DNA of 64,000 nucleotides from Microbacterium aerolatum (GTDB lineage Bacteria > Actinomycetota > Actinomycetes > Actinomycetales > Microbacteriaceae). Position numbers and translations under genes: made by a program. The DNA is taken from contig NZ_BJUW01000001.1 in assembly GCF_007988825.1 (NCBI RefSeq), positions 1 through 64,000 of the forward strand, in the 5' to 3' direction. This document shows positions 33,984 to 43,211 of this stretch, piece by piece. The notes under the pieces were generated by a model. It was not told the origin of the DNA and did not search any database. It saw only the letters and a program-made list of their open reading frames with translations. Every line of letters begins with the position of its first letter. Within the stretch, counting starts at the first letter, position 1.

Positions 33984-33991
33984 GGTGAGTC

Positions 33992-34861
33992 ATGAACGCG
34001 GCACCGATCGGCATCTTCGACTCCGGTGTCGGCGGACTCACCGTGGCACGCGCGATCCGCGCCCAGCTGCCGAGGGAATCCTTCGTCTACATCGGAGACT
34101 CGCTCCACTCGCCTTACGGTCCCAAGCCGATCGCCGACGTCCGGCGGTACTCGCTCGAAGTACTCGACACCCTCGTCGACCAGGGCGTGAAGATGCTCGT
34201 CATCGCGTGCAACACGGCATCCGCCGCGATGCTGCGCGACGCGCGCGAGCGCTACGACGTGCCGGTCGTCGAAGTCATCGGACCGGCCGTCCGCCGTGCC
34301 GTCTCGACCACTCGCAACGGCCGGGTCGGCGTCATCGGCACGGTCGGCACGATCGGATCGCGCGCCTACCAGGACATGCTCGAGGTCAACGAGCAGCTCG
34401 AGGTCTTCACTGCGGCGTGCCCGCGCTTCGTCGAGTTCGTCGAGGCCGGCGTGACCGGAACCCGCGAGGTCCTCGAGACCGCGGAGGAGTACCTCGCACC
34501 GTTGCGCGAGGCCGATGTCGACACGCTCGTACTCGGATGCACGCACTACCCGTTCCTGCGCGGCGCGATCAGCTACGTGATGGGGGAGGGCGTCTCGCTG
34601 GTCTCCAGCGACGACGAGACCGCCGGCGATGTGTATCGGCAACTGACGCGCGGCGACCTGCTCGCTCCGCCTGACGCCAGGGCCACCTACGTCTATGAGG
34701 CCACGGGGGAGTCCACCGAGGAGTTCACGGCGCTGGCTAACCGGCTCATGGGCGCCGAGGTGCGTGACGTGCAGCACGTGCAGACCGGCGTAATCACGCT
34801 TCCGGATCTTTCCGAACTCGCCGACAACACGGCATCCGACCCGAAGGGAACCCATGTCTGA
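33992..34861 (+). CDS. murI: glutamate racemase
   Basis: Provides D-glutamate for peptidoglycan. It has 289 residues. Start [17 protein letters not shown] is the family signature. The two catalytic cysteines are in [11 protein letters not shown] and [12 protein letters not shown], with IGPAVRRAV and [12 protein letters not shown] between them. First gene of the murI-rph-rdgB operon; its 3' end overlaps rph by 8 bases. Confidence 0.96.
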   Translation: MNAAPIGIFDSGVGGLTVARAIRAQLPRESFVYIGDSLHSPYGPKPIADVRRYSLEVLDTLVDQGVKMLVIACNTASAAMLRDARERYDVPVVEVIGPAVRRAVSTTRNGRVGVIGTVGTIGSRAYQDMLEVNEQLEVFTAACPRFVEFVEAGVTGTREVLETAEEYLAPLREADVDTLVLGCTHYPFLRGAISYVMGEGVSLVSSDDETAGDVYRQLTRGDLLAPPDARATYVYEATGESTEEFTALANRLMGAEVRDVQHVQTGVITLPDLSELADNTASDPKGTHV

Positions 34862-35594
34862 CATCGTCCGCGCGGACGGCCGCGCCACCGATCAGCTCCG
34901 TGAGATCACGATCGAGCGCGGCTGGAGCGCGAACGCCGAGGGGTCGGCGCTGATCAGCTTCGGCGGCACGAAGGTGCTGTGCACGGCATCCTTCACCAAC
35001 GGCGTCCCGCGCTGGCTCACCGGCAAGGGCAAGGGCTGGGTGACCGCGGAGTACGCGATGCTGCCGCGGGCGACGAACAGCCGCAACGACCGCGAGAGCG
35101 TCAAGGGGCGCATCGGTGGTCGCACGCATGAGATCTCCCGCCTGATCGGCCGTGCGCTGCGCGCTGTCGTCGACACCAAGGCGCTCGGCGAGAACACCAT
35201 CGTCATCGACTGCGACGTGCTGCAGGCGGACGGCGGCACCCGCACCGCCGCGATCACGGGCGCGTACGTCGCGCTCGCCGACGCGATCGAGTGGGGCCGT
35301 GAGAAGAAGTTCATCGGAAAGAACGCCACCCCGCTGATCGACTCCGTGGCAGCCGTTTCAGTCGGCATCATCGACGGCGAGCCGATGCTCGACCTGCCGT
35401 ACGTCGAGGACGTGCGTGCCGAGACCGACATGAACATCGTCGTCACCGGCCGCGGCCTCTTCGTCGAAGTGCAGGGGACGGCCGAGGGAGCGCCGTTCGA
35501 CAAGCGCGAGCTCGACGCGCTGCTCGACCTCGGTGTCGCAGGCTGCGCGGATCTGAAGGAGCTGCAGCTCGCCGCCCTGGCGGCCGAGCGATGA
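34854..35594 (+). CDS. rph: ribonuclease PH
   Basis: Phosphorolytic 3'-5' exoribonuclease that trims tRNA 3' ends, 246 residues. Family landmarks: [20 protein letters not shown], the phosphate-site arginines in [36 protein letters not shown], and the catalytic Asp region [20 protein letters not shown]. It overlaps murI by 8 bases and rdgB by 4 bases, an order conserved in many actinobacteria. Confidence 0.96.
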   Translation: MSDIVRADGRATDQLREITIERGWSANAEGSALISFGGTKVLCTASFTNGVPRWLTGKGKGWVTAEYAMLPRATNSRNDRESVKGRIGGRTHEISRLIGRALRAVVDTKALGENTIVIDCDVLQADGGTRTAAITGAYVALADAIEWGREKKFIGKNATPLIDSVAAVSVGIIDGEPMLDLPYVEDVRAETDMNIVVTGRGLFVEVQGTAEGAPFDKRELDALLDLGVAGCADLKELQLAALAAER

Positions 35595-36184
35595 GGGTCG
35601 TCCTCGCCACGCACAACCCGCACAAGGTCGCGGAGTTCCAGCAGATCGTAGCGATGACTCGCCCCGACCTCGAGGTCGTCGGTTACGACGGTCCTGAGCC
35701 GGTCGAGGACGGCGTCACGTTCGCGGAGAACGCGCTGATCAAGGCGCGCGCCGCCGCTGCCCACACCGGACTCGCGGCGTTCGCCGACGATTCGGGAATC
35801 TGCGTCGACGTGCTCGGCGGTTCGCCGGGCATCTTCTCCGCCTACTGGGCGGGGCAGAAGAAGGATGCCACGGCCAACCTCGAGCTGCTGCTGGATCAGC
35901 TCGCCGACATCGCCGACCCCCACCGCGCCGCACAGTTCGTCTCGACGATCGCGCTGGTCACGCCGGATGGTACCGAGCAGACGGTGGCCGGGGTGTGGCC
36001 GGGACGTGTGGCGCTGTCTCCAGCCGGCGCGAACGGCTTCGGATACGACCCGATCTTCATCCCCGACGGCCAGCCCGACGGTGCCGAGCGCACCTCAGCG
36101 GAGCTGTCGAACGACGAGAAGCAGTCGCAGTCGCACCGCGCGCGGGCGTTCGAGGCGTTCGTTCCTCTTCTGAAGACGCTCTAG
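35591..36184 (+). CDS. rdgB: RdgB/HAM1 family non-canonical purine NTP pyrophosphatase
   Basis: Hydrolyses dITP, XTP and similar triphosphates to monophosphates, keeping deaminated purines out of nucleic acids. It has 197 residues. Substrate-binding [12 protein letters not shown] opens the protein. The metal and catalytic region is [31 protein letters not shown], and the specificity loop is [14 protein letters not shown]. Last gene of the operon; a stem-loop follows. Confidence 0.95.
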   Translation: MRVVLATHNPHKVAEFQQIVAMTRPDLEVVGYDGPEPVEDGVTFAENALIKARAAAAHTGLAAFADDSGICVDVLGGSPGIFSAYWAGQKKDATANLELLLDQLADIADPHRAAQFVSTIALVTPDGTEQTVAGVWPGRVALSPAGANGFGYDPIFIPDGQPDGAERTSAELSNDEKQSQSHRARAFEAFVPLLKTL

Positions 36185-36221
36185 CTCTCGCGCGCGGCGC
36201 GGCCCGCACATGCTGGATGAT

Positions 36222-36255
36222 TTCGGTCGGTCAAGGGCGATCAGAGCCGACCGAA
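36222..36255 (+). terminator. stem-loop after rdgB
   Basis: Perfect 9-base arms TTCGGTCGG (36222-36230) and CCGACCGAA (36247-36255) with a 16-base loop, 38 bases after the rdgB stop. The 193-base gap 36185-36377 otherwise holds only the promoter of the next gene. Confidence 0.4.
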
Positions 36256-36365
36256 TGAATACCGCATCGCGCGGCCGACGCCGCGGGTCGTCGTCGCAGG
36301 GCGCTACTGAGAATCGTTACCCTTCCCGACAGGTGGAAATGGCCTCTGACGGCCGCTTTCACTCG

Positions 36366-36371
36366 TAGCCT
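36366..36371 (+). promoter_or_regulatory. -10 hexamer for the CDF transporter, leaderless spacing
   Basis: TAGCCT ends 6 bases before ATG 36378. About 50 bases upstream, GAGAATCGTTACC is loosely reminiscent of a Zur half-site but is not a palindrome. Confidence 0.45.
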
Positions 36372-36377
36372 GGAAGC

Positions 36378-37289
36378 ATGCACGATCATGCGCACGGGAT
36401 TCGAGGGGCTGGCAGCCGCCGACTGCTGACGATCTCGCTGTGCCTGACCGCGACAATCATGGTGGTGCAGGTCGTTGGTGCGATCCTCACCGGGTCGCTC
36501 GCTCTGCTGGCCGACGCCGCGCACATGTTCACGGACGCGTCTGCGCTCGTGATCGCCCTCATCGCGACCGCCGTCGCCGCGCGTCCCGCCGATGACCGCC
36601 GCACCTTCGGGTATCAGCGGGCCGAGGTGCTGGGGGCACTGGTCAACGCGATCATCCTCATCGTGCTGTCGGTCAGCGTTGGGATCGAGGGCGTACGCCG
36701 CCTGGTCGAGCCCGCCGACACCGAGGTCGCAGGACCTCTCATGCTGCTCGTGGCCATCGTCGGTCTTCTCGCGAACGCCATCGCGATGTGGCTGCTGAGC
36801 TCGGCGCAGAAGACGAACATCAACGTGCGCGGCGCGTACCTCGAGGTACTCGGCGACATGATCGGCTCGGCCGCGGTGATCGTCGCCGCCATCGTCATCG
36901 TCGTGACCGGATGGATGCCGGCGGATGCCATCGCGTCGCTGTTCATCGCCGTCATGATCATCCCACGCGCGATCACGCTGCTGCGCGAGGTGTTCTCGGT
37001 GCTCGCCGAATCGGCACCGAAGGACACGCACGTCAGCGAGATCCGCGACCATCTGCTCGGCTTCGACGGCGTGACCAGCGTGCACGACGTGCACGTGTGG
37101 CAGCTCACCCGTGGCGCTCCGGTGTTCACCGCGCATGTCGGCGTCGACCCGGCGGTGTTCGCAGAGGGACGCACCGGCGCGCTCCTCGAGAAGCTGCAGG
37201 GATGCCTCACCGACCACTTCGACGTCGCGCACTCCACATTCCAGCTCGAGCCCGACGGCCAGGCGGAGTGCACCGAGAGCCACGCCTAG
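36378..37289 (+). CDS. cation diffusion facilitator family transporter (zinc/cobalt/cadmium exporter)
   Basis: Proton-coupled metal exporter of 303 residues with six membrane helices (about 17-210) and a C-terminal cytoplasmic ferredoxin-like domain (about 215-300, with VHDVHVWQLTRGAPVFTAHV). The His-rich start MHDHAHG may bind metal. The helix-2 metal site is HMFTD. At the helix-5 site, where many zinc exporters have HxxxD, this one reads EVLGD, with Glu in place of His. That may shift metal preference, so the substrate is best left as a divalent cation. Confidence 0.9.
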   Translation: MHDHAHGIRGAGSRRLLTISLCLTATIMVVQVVGAILTGSLALLADAAHMFTDASALVIALIATAVAARPADDRRTFGYQRAEVLGALVNAIILIVLSVSVGIEGVRRLVEPADTEVAGPLMLLVAIVGLLANAIAMWLLSSAQKTNINVRGAYLEVLGDMIGSAAVIVAAIVIVVTGWMPADAIASLFIAVMIIPRAITLLREVFSVLAESAPKDTHVSEIRDHLLGFDGVTSVHDVHVWQLTRGAPVFTAHVGVDPAVFAEGRTGALLEKLQGCLTDHFDVAHSTFQLEPDGQAECTESHA

Positions 37290-37329
37290 ATTCGCGCGAG
37301 GGCCCTGGTGAACGGGGCGCAGGGCTTCG

Positions 37330-37335
37330 TATCGT
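37330..37335 (+). promoter_or_regulatory. -10 hexamer for the NTF2-like gene, leaderless spacing
   Basis: TATCGT ends 6 bases before ATG 37342. Confidence 0.45.
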
Positions 37336-37341
37336 GGTCAC

Positions 37342-37707
37342 ATGGATATCGAAGAGCTTCTGCAGATCGAGATTCACGGGTGGCAATCGCTGTGCGACGG
37401 ATCGGGGGCGCAGGTCTACGGCGACCTGATGACAGCGGACGGCGTGATGATCCTCGCCAACGGTTCGGTGATGACCCGCCATCAGGTGGTCGAGGCGCTC
37501 GCCGCGGCACCCGTGTGGGATGACTACCGGATCGAGGAGCCCCGTCTGATCCAGATCGGAGCGGATGCGGCGGTCCTGGTGTACCGCGGTGTCGCGTCAC
37601 GCACGGCGGATGCCGAGCCGTTCGAGGCGATGATGGCGAGCACCTACCTCCGAACCGCTCACGGCGTGCGGTTGGCGGTGTACCAGCAGACGTCGACGCA
37701 GCACTGA
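37342..37707 (+). CDS. NTF2-like (DUF4440-type) protein
   Basis: Small cytoplasmic protein of 121 residues with the layout of a cone-shaped NTF2 domain: an N-terminal helix (IEELLQIEIHGWQSLCDGSG), YGDLMTADGVMILANGSVMT, a second helix (RHQVVEALAAAPVW) and three long C-terminal strands (AAVLVYRGVASRT, FEAMMASTYLRT, GVRLAVYQQTSTQ). Such proteins bind or isomerise small molecules, but no catalytic set can be assigned. It lies tail to tail with ligD. Confidence 0.75.
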   Translation: MDIEELLQIEIHGWQSLCDGSGAQVYGDLMTADGVMILANGSVMTRHQVVEALAAAPVWDDYRIEEPRLIQIGADAAVLVYRGVASRTADAEPFEAMMASTYLRTAHGVRLAVYQQTSTQH

Positions 37708-37726
37708 GCGCTCGGCCCTGTCGGAA

Positions 37727-40168
37727 TCACTCGACGACGATGTCCGCGACCGACTTGTCGGGGCGCAGCCCGCGCCAGCGCGGATGACGCAACGAGCCGT
37801 CCGAGGTCCATTCGCTGAACTCGACTTCCCCGACCAGCTCGGGGAGCACCCACAGCGCGTCGCGCGCATCCGGGGCTGGCACGCCCTCCAGCGGGTTCTC
37901 GTCGGTGCGCAGCGGTTCGAGCCGCGCGAGCAGGTCGCGCAGCATCCGGTCGTCGAAGCCCGATCCGACTCTGCCGACGTAGCGGAGCGTCCCGTCGGCA
38001 TCCGGCACCCCGAGGAGCAGGGAGCCGAACGTCCCCGCGCGGTTGCCCCTGCCGGGGCGGATGCCGGCGATCGCGACCTCCTGAGTGCGGGTGTGCTTGA
38101 TCTTCAGCCAGTCACCCGAGCGGATGCCGGGGCGATACCTCGATCCGGATGCCTTGACCACCACGCCCTCGAGCTCGAGGGCTCGGCTGGTCTCCATCGC
38201 CGCATCCAGATCGTCGAAGACCGGGGGAACGACCACCGGGCGGTCTGCGCTCTCGCCGAGCGTCTCGAGCAGAGTGCGGCGGTCCCGCAGCGGCATGCCG
38301 GTGAGGTCGTGGCCGTCGAGGCGGAGCAGATCGAACAGGTGGTACGCGATCGGAGTACGCACGACTTCGCGCTCGATCTCGCGCGCCTTGGTGAGGTGCA
38401 TGCGGCGCTGGAGCCGTCCGAAGCTCGGACGCCCCGAGGAATCCAGTGCGATGATCTCGCCGTCGACGATCGCCTCTCCTGCGGCGAAGTGCGGGGCGCC
38501 GTCGGCGGTGAGCTCGGGATAGCGAGCCGTGATGTCGGTGCCGCTGCGCGCATGCAGACGCAGGCGGCCGTCCCGCCAGGTGCCGAGGGCACGGATGCCG
38601 TCCCATTTGATCTCGCTCCACGGGTCGCGCAGTGCACGCGCAAGCCCGGGGGTGCCCGACTCGGCGAGCATCGGGCGCATCGCGCCGTCGGTGGTGGCCG
38701 TGTCGTCGTCGGTCACGGCGGTGGGTTCGGCGGCCGCGTCCGCGGCGCGGGGATCTGCCGGTGCAGGAGCGCGACGCGCGGGTGCCGGATGCGACTGCTG
38801 CTGATCCTTCATGCGGTGCAGCAGCCAGGACGACTTCTCGCCGGAGCCCTCGGTGCGGATCAGCGCCAGCCGGGCGCGGCCGAGAGGGCCCGCGCCGGTG
38901 AACGTGCCGATGACCTCATCGTCTCGCCACTTCTCGAGCTCGACGGTTCCGGTATCCCAGATCGTCATGGTGCCGGCGCCGTACTCCCCGCGCGGGATCT
39001 CTCCGTGGAACGTGAGGTACTCCAGCGGGTGCGGTTCGGTCATCACCGCCAGGCGGTTGCGCGCGGGGGACTCCGGCACACCCTTCGGCACCGCCCAGCT
39101 CACCAGCACCCCGTCGTGCTCGATGCGCAGATCGAAATGCAGCCGGCTGGCGTGGTGCTCCTGGATGACGAAGCGGGGAAGCGCGCCGGCCGCTGAGACG
39201 GACGTCCGTTCCGGGACGGGCTCCGGCGTCTTGGCCGCGTCTCGTTTGGCGCGGTACGAAGCGAGTGCGGTATCGGCGGATGACGGCATGAAGTCCGCGA
39301 ACGGGTCGAGGCCTTCCTCGACGCGGGCGGCGACCTCGTCGAAGGAGAGGTGACGCAGTTCGGGATCGTCGAGCTCATCCCACGTGCGCGGCGCGGCCGC
39401 CGTCGGCTGGAGCCTGCCGCGCAGGGAGTACGGCGAGATCGTGGTCTTCGAGCCGTTGTTCTGGCTCCAGTCGATGAAGACCTTGCCGCCGCGCACCGAT
39501 TTCGACATGGTGCCGGTGGCGATGTCCGGGTGGTCGGTCTCGATGGCTCGGGCGAGCTCGCGGGCGATCGCGGAGGCCTGGTCGCTGGTCTGCTTGCCGT
39601 CGAGTCGGGCGTACAGATGGATGCCCTTGCTGCCGCTCGTGACCGGTACAGGGTCCAATCCGATGTCGCCGAGGATCTCGCGTGCGAGTCTGGCCACGTG
39701 CGCGCACAGCGCTAGATCGGCACCGGGACCTGGATCGAGGTCGAGCACGAGCCGGTCGGGATTGCGGCGTTCGCCGTCAGGTCCGAATCGCCACTGCGGC
39801 ACGTGCAGCTCGATGCTGGCGACCTGTGCCATCCACACGAGGGTGGGCAGGTCATCGACGATCGGATACTCCTTCGCGCCGCCGGAGTGCTCGATCGGCA
39901 GGCGGCGCACCCACTCCGGTGCACCGCGCTCCAGCTGCTTCGCGAAGAACGCCTCGCCCGGAGCATCCGACGTTCCCACGCCCTCGACCCAGCGTTTGCG
40001 CGTCACGGGACGATCGGCGAGCAGCGGCAGCATCCGCGGGGCGACCCGGGTGTAATAGGCGATCACCTCGCCCTTGGTCGTTCCGGTCTCGGGGTACAGC
40101 ACCTTGTCGAGGTTCGTCACGCGCAGACGCCTGCCGCCGACCTCGACCATCTGTGCTGCTGCTGGCAT
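37727..40168 (-). CDS. ligD: multifunctional ATP-dependent DNA ligase LigD (Pol-PE-Lig)
   Basis: Non-homologous end-joining enzyme of 813 residues. Domain order: primase-like polymerase (about 1-290; VTNLDKVLYPETGTTKGEVI, LVLDLDPG with the metal Asp pair, GSKGIHLYARLDG); 3'-phosphoesterase (about 365-510; QEHHASRLHFDLRIEHDG, GEYGAGTMTIWDTG); and ligase (about 550-813) with the nucleotidyl Lys in EIKWDGIRA and later GEIIALDSSGRPSF and EGVVVKASGSRYRPG. The ATG at 40168 is chosen because TACTCT lies 6 bases upstream and homology begins just after. It is divergent from ku. Confidence 0.95.
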   Translation of the reverse strand: MPAAAQMVEVGGRRLRVTNLDKVLYPETGTTKGEVIAYYTRVAPRMLPLLADRPVTRKRWVEGVGTSDAPGEAFFAKQLERGAPEWVRRLPIEHSGGAKEYPIVDDLPTLVWMAQVASIELHVPQWRFGPDGERRNPDRLVLDLDPGPGADLALCAHVARLAREILGDIGLDPVPVTSGSKGIHLYARLDGKQTSDQASAIARELARAIETDHPDIATGTMSKSVRGGKVFIDWSQNNGSKTTISPYSLRGRLQPTAAAPRTWDELDDPELRHLSFDEVAARVEEGLDPFADFMPSSADTALASYRAKRDAAKTPEPVPERTSVSAAGALPRFVIQEHHASRLHFDLRIEHDGVLVSWAVPKGVPESPARNRLAVMTEPHPLEYLTFHGEIPRGEYGAGTMTIWDTGTVELEKWRDDEVIGTFTGAGPLGRARLALIRTEGSGEKSSWLLHRMKDQQQSHPAPARRAPAPADPRAADAAAEPTAVTDDDTATTDGAMRPMLAESGTPGLARALRDPWSEIKWDGIRALGTWRDGRLRLHARSGTDITARYPELTADGAPHFAAGEAIVDGEIIALDSSGRPSFGRLQRRMHLTKAREIEREVVRTPIAYHLFDLLRLDGHDLTGMPLRDRRTLLETLGESADRPVVVPPVFDDLDAAMETSRALELEGVVVKASGSRYRPGIRSGDWLKIKHTRTQEVAIAGIRPGRGNRAGTFGSLLLGVPDADGTLRYVGRVGSGFDDRMLRDLLARLEPLRTDENPLEGVPAPDARDALWVLPELVGEVEFSEWTSDGSLRHPRWRGLRPDKSVADIVVE

Positions 40169-40174
40169 GTCGCC

Positions 40175-40180
40175 AGAGTA
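40175..40180 (-). promoter_or_regulatory. -10 hexamer for ligD, leaderless spacing
   Basis: TACTCT on the minus strand ends 6 bases before the ligD ATG. On the other strand, the weaker TCTACT (40217-40222) sits 6 bases before the ku ATG. Confidence 0.45.
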
Positions 40181-40228
40181 ACGGCAACCCCCTGTCGCTC
40201 GATGGCCCTTGCGGTGTCTACTGGTGGC

Positions 40229-41038
40229 ATGAGGTCGATCTGGAAGGGTGCCCTGACGTTCGGGCTGGTGAACGTGCCGGTGAAGGTGTACTCCGCCACC
40301 GAGGATCACGATGTGCCGCTGCACCAGGTGCACGATGAGGACGGCGGGCGCATCCGTTACAAGCGCACCTGCGAGATCTGCGGTCAGGTGATCGCGTACT
40401 CCAACATCGACCGCGCCTACGAGGACGACGGGCAGATGGTGGTGCTCACCAAGGACGACCTCGACGCGCTGCCTGCAGAGCGCAGCCGGGAGATCGACGT
40501 CGTCGAGTTCGTGCCGAGCGAGCAGGTCGATCTTCTGACGCTCGATAAGGCCTACTATCTGGAGCCGGATTCGAAATCGCCGAAGGCGTACGTGCTGCTG
40601 CGCAAGACGCTCGAGCAGACCGACCGCACCGCGATCGTGCGCTTCACCCTTCGGCAGAAGACCAGGCTCGCCGCTCTCCGCGTGCGAGGAGACGTGCTGG
40701 TGCTGCAGACGCTGCTGTGGGCCGACGAGGTGCGCGAGGCATCCTTCGAGTCCCTCGACGAAGACGTGAAGATCTCCAAGAAGGAGCTCGAACTCTCCGC
40801 GAGCCTGGTCGACAGCTACGCCAGCGACTTCGACCCCGAATCGTTCGTGGACGAGTACCAGAAGGAGCTCCGCACCCTCATCGACGCGAAGATCGAAGCA
40901 GGGGACACGTTCGACGTCGCCGAGACCTTCGCCGAAGAGGGCGAAGCCGAGGGCAAGGGCGGCGAGGTCATCGACCTTATGGAGGCGCTCAAGGCGAGCG
41001 TGGAGAAGTCGCGGGCGAAGAAGAAGGATGCCGGGTGA
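40229..41038 (+). CDS. ku: Ku protein (non-homologous end joining)
   Basis: DNA-end-binding homodimer that recruits LigD, 269 residues. The N-terminus MRSIWKGALTFGLVNVPVKV and the zinc-like RYKRTCEICGQVI segment are family hallmarks. The central beta-barrel includes KAYYLEPDSKSPKAYVLL, and the C-terminal part has ELSASLVDSYASDFDPESF and EYQKELRTLIDAKI. It ends in a short basic tail (KSRAKKKDAG). It faces ligD with 60 bases between starts, so the two are probably co-controlled. Confidence 0.96.
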   Translation: MRSIWKGALTFGLVNVPVKVYSATEDHDVPLHQVHDEDGGRIRYKRTCEICGQVIAYSNIDRAYEDDGQMVVLTKDDLDALPAERSREIDVVEFVPSEQVDLLTLDKAYYLEPDSKSPKAYVLLRKTLEQTDRTAIVRFTLRQKTRLAALRVRGDVLVLQTLLWADEVREASFESLDEDVKISKKELELSASLVDSYASDFDPESFVDEYQKELRTLIDAKIEAGDTFDVAETFAEEGEAEGKGGEVIDLMEALKASVEKSRAKKKDAG

Positions 41039-41053
41039 GACGGCACCCGATGG

Positions 41054-41812
41054 CTAATGCTTGCCGTCGCCATCGACGTCGGGCGCCCGCTCGAACACTT
41101 CGCGATCGAGGGTGAGTTCGTCGGCCTCGGCAGCATCCGTTTCGGGGTCGCCACCGGCGGCGAGCGCCTTCTTCACCTTGTGACGCTCGGAGAAGTAGTG
41201 CCAGAGGGTGATGAGCGCGGTACCGCCCACCGCGGCGAGCAGGATGATGTCGATGTACTCGGTCACCAGGTGCGCGACCCACGGGATGAAGGCGATCAGG
41301 TAACCGAGCATCGTCAGCCCGAAGCCCCACAGCACGGCTCCGAGGAAGTTGTAGAGGCTGTATCTCTTCCACGGCATATGACCGACGCCCGCGGCCACCG
41401 GAGCGAACGTGCGGACGATGGGGACGAAGCGCGCGAGGATCACGGTGAGACCGCCGTAGCGTTCGAAGAACGCGTTCGTGCGCTCGACGTTCTTGCGGCT
41501 GAACAGCCCTGATTCCTTGCGCTCGAACACGGCCGGGCCGCCTTTGTGGCCGATCAGGTAGCCGACCTCGCCTCCGACGAACGCGGCGAGGGCGATCAGC
41601 AGCGACACCATCCAGATGTTCACGCCGAACACGTCGCTGGTGTGCGTCAGGAGACCGGAGATCACGAGCAGGGTGTCGCCGGGGAGCAGGAAGCCGACCA
41701 GGAGCCCGGTCTCGGCGAAGACGATGAAGCACACCACCAGAAGCGCCCAGGGGCCGGCCGCGCCGATGATCACCTCGGGGTCGAGCCAGGGGATGAGTGC
41801 GATGTGATGCAT
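41054..41812 (-). CDS. DedA family membrane protein
   Basis: Inner-membrane protein of 252 residues of the DedA/SNARE-associated superfamily, implicated in lipid-carrier flipping and membrane homeostasis. The first hydrophobic segment is followed by the family motif FAETGLLVGFLLPGDTLLVI, then VGGEVGYLIGHKGG, the re-entrant region FERYGGLTVILARFVPIVRT, and FLGAVLWGFGLTMLGYLIAF. The cytoplasmic C-terminus is acidic (ETDAAEADELTLDREVFERA). An AGGAAA ribosome site precedes the ATG. It converges on ku. Confidence 0.92.
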   Translation of the reverse strand: MHHIALIPWLDPEVIIGAAGPWALLVVCFIVFAETGLLVGFLLPGDTLLVISGLLTHTSDVFGVNIWMVSLLIALAAFVGGEVGYLIGHKGGPAVFERKESGLFSRKNVERTNAFFERYGGLTVILARFVPIVRTFAPVAAGVGHMPWKRYSLYNFLGAVLWGFGLTMLGYLIAFIPWVAHLVTEYIDIILLAAVGGTALITLWHYFSERHKVKKALAAGGDPETDAAEADELTLDREVFERAPDVDGDGKH

Positions 41813-41855
41813 GGTTTCCTGTCGAACAGAAATGGCCAGATGGTGCTGTCGTCAG

Positions 41856-41937
41856 TGCGGAAGGTGGGACTTGAACCCACACGCCGTGAGGCACAGGAAC
41901 CTAAATCCTGCGTGTCTGCCAATTCCACCACTCCCGC
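41856..41937 (-). tRNA. tRNA-Leu (anticodon UAG)
   Basis: An 82-base gene, encoded without CCA. The minus strand folds with acceptor GCGGGAG/CTTCCGC plus discriminator A, anticodon stem CAGGA/TCCTG around the loop TTTAGGT (anticodon TAG), a long class II variable arm, and T arm GTGGG-TTCAAGT-CCCAC. It reads CUA and CUG. No other tRNA is adjacent. Confidence 0.93.
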
Positions 41938-42068
41938 CGGCGCATTCAGTCTAGATGCGCGCCCGCTTGCGTGACAGCACGGGATTCCAGTGCCACGATT
42001 ACGGGAACCCCGAACTCGGCTGTGGATAACTTCCGAGGTCCGTTCCGGATTCTTGCGAGGATGCCGGG

Positions 42069-43211
42069 GTGAGCCAGCCGTCCCTCCTCGTCGCCGAGCG
42101 CGTGCGGCAACGGCTGCGCGCCGAGCGCACCGATCCGACGCTCGCTCCCGACGAAGCGCGCCGGATCGCCCAGGCCGAGGTGAGACGGCACAACGACCTC
42201 GCGCTTTCGCGCGGCGACACGATGATCGACGACGAGTCAGCCTGCGTGCGGGACGTGCTGGCGTCGGTCAGCGGATTCGGCGCGCTGCAGCCGCTTCTGG
42301 ATGACCCCAGCATCGAGGAGATCTGGCTGAACGGCCCCGACCGCGTGTTCATCGCGCGCGACGGCGTCTCCGAACGGATCCCGCTCGCACTGACGGATGC
42401 CATGGTGCGCGACCTCGTCGAGCGGATGCTGCAGGCCACCGGTCGCCGCGTCGACATCAGCCAGCCCTTCGTCGATGCGTCGCTTCCCGACGGGTCGCGC
42501 CTGCACGTCGCGATCGCGGATGTCGTGCGGGGCTCCTGGGCGGTCAACATCAGGAAGTTCCTGCCGGGGTACCGCACGCTGGACGCGCTGGTCACGCTCG
42601 GCTCGATGCCCGAGGAGGTCGCCGGGATGCTGCGCCGCGCGATGCGCGACGGGATGAGCGTCATCGTGTCCGGCGCGACGCACGCGGGCAAGACTACTCT
42701 GCTCGGAGCGCTGCTGGCGTCCTGCGCCGACGCGCAGCGCATCGTCACGGTGGAGGAGACGTTCGAGCTCGCGGTGGACGGCCCAGACCTCGTCGCGCTT
42801 CAGGGCAGGCAGGCGAGCCTCGAGGGCACCGGGGAGATCACGCTGCGCAGGCTCGTGAAGGAGGCGCTGCGCATGCGCCCCGATCGGCTGGTCGTCGGCG
42901 AGGTGCGCGATGCCGAGGCGCTCGATCTCGTGCTCGCGCTGAACACGGGCGTCCCTGGCGCTGGAACCGTGCACGCGAACTCGGCGGTCGAGGCGCTGGA
43001 GAAGCTCACCATCCTGCCGCTGCTGGCCGGTCGCAACATCGATCGGTCCTTCATCGCGCCGGCGCTCGCCGCCTCCGTGTCGCTCGTCGTGCACTGCGCC
43101 CGCGACGCGGCGGGCAACCGGTTCGTGGAAGAGATCATCGCCCCGACCGGCGAGATCGTCGAAGGGCGCATCATCACCCGCCCGGTGTACCGTGCGGAGC
43201 CGCGCACATGA
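42069..43211 (+). CDS. tadA: CpaF/TadA family pilus-assembly ATPase
   Basis: Hexameric secretion ATPase that drives Tad/Flp-type pilus assembly, 380 residues from a GTG. N-terminal helical domain with DDPSIEEIWLNGPDRVFIAR, then Walker A GATHAGKTTLLGA, an acidic Asp-box (VTVEETFELAVDG), the Walker B-like region RPDRLVVGEVRDAEALDLVL, and the His box TVHANSAVEALEKL. First gene of a seven-gene unit ending at 46474, in the order of the mycobacterial Rv3659c-Rv3654c cluster. No CpaE/TadZ gene lies upstream; a tRNA does. Confidence 0.9.
   Translation: MSQPSLLVAERVRQRLRAERTDPTLAPDEARRIAQAEVRRHNDLALSRGDTMIDDESACVRDVLASVSGFGALQPLLDDPSIEEIWLNGPDRVFIARDGVSERIPLALTDAMVRDLVERMLQATGRRVDISQPFVDASLPDGSRLHVAIADVVRGSWAVNIRKFLPGYRTLDALVTLGSMPEEVAGMLRRAMRDGMSVIVSGATHAGKTTLLGALLASCADAQRIVTVEETFELAVDGPDLVALQGRQASLEGTGEITLRRLVKEALRMRPDRLVVGEVRDAEALDLVLALNTGVPGAGTVHANSAVEALEKLTILPLLAGRNIDRSFIAPALAASVSLVVHCARDAAGNRFVEEIIAPTGEIVEGRIITRPVYRAEPRT

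Noticed and set aside
36311..36325. Zur box before the CDF transporter (GAGAATCGTTACC)
   Set aside because: It is not palindromic and matches only one half of a typical Zur site; kept as a remark only.
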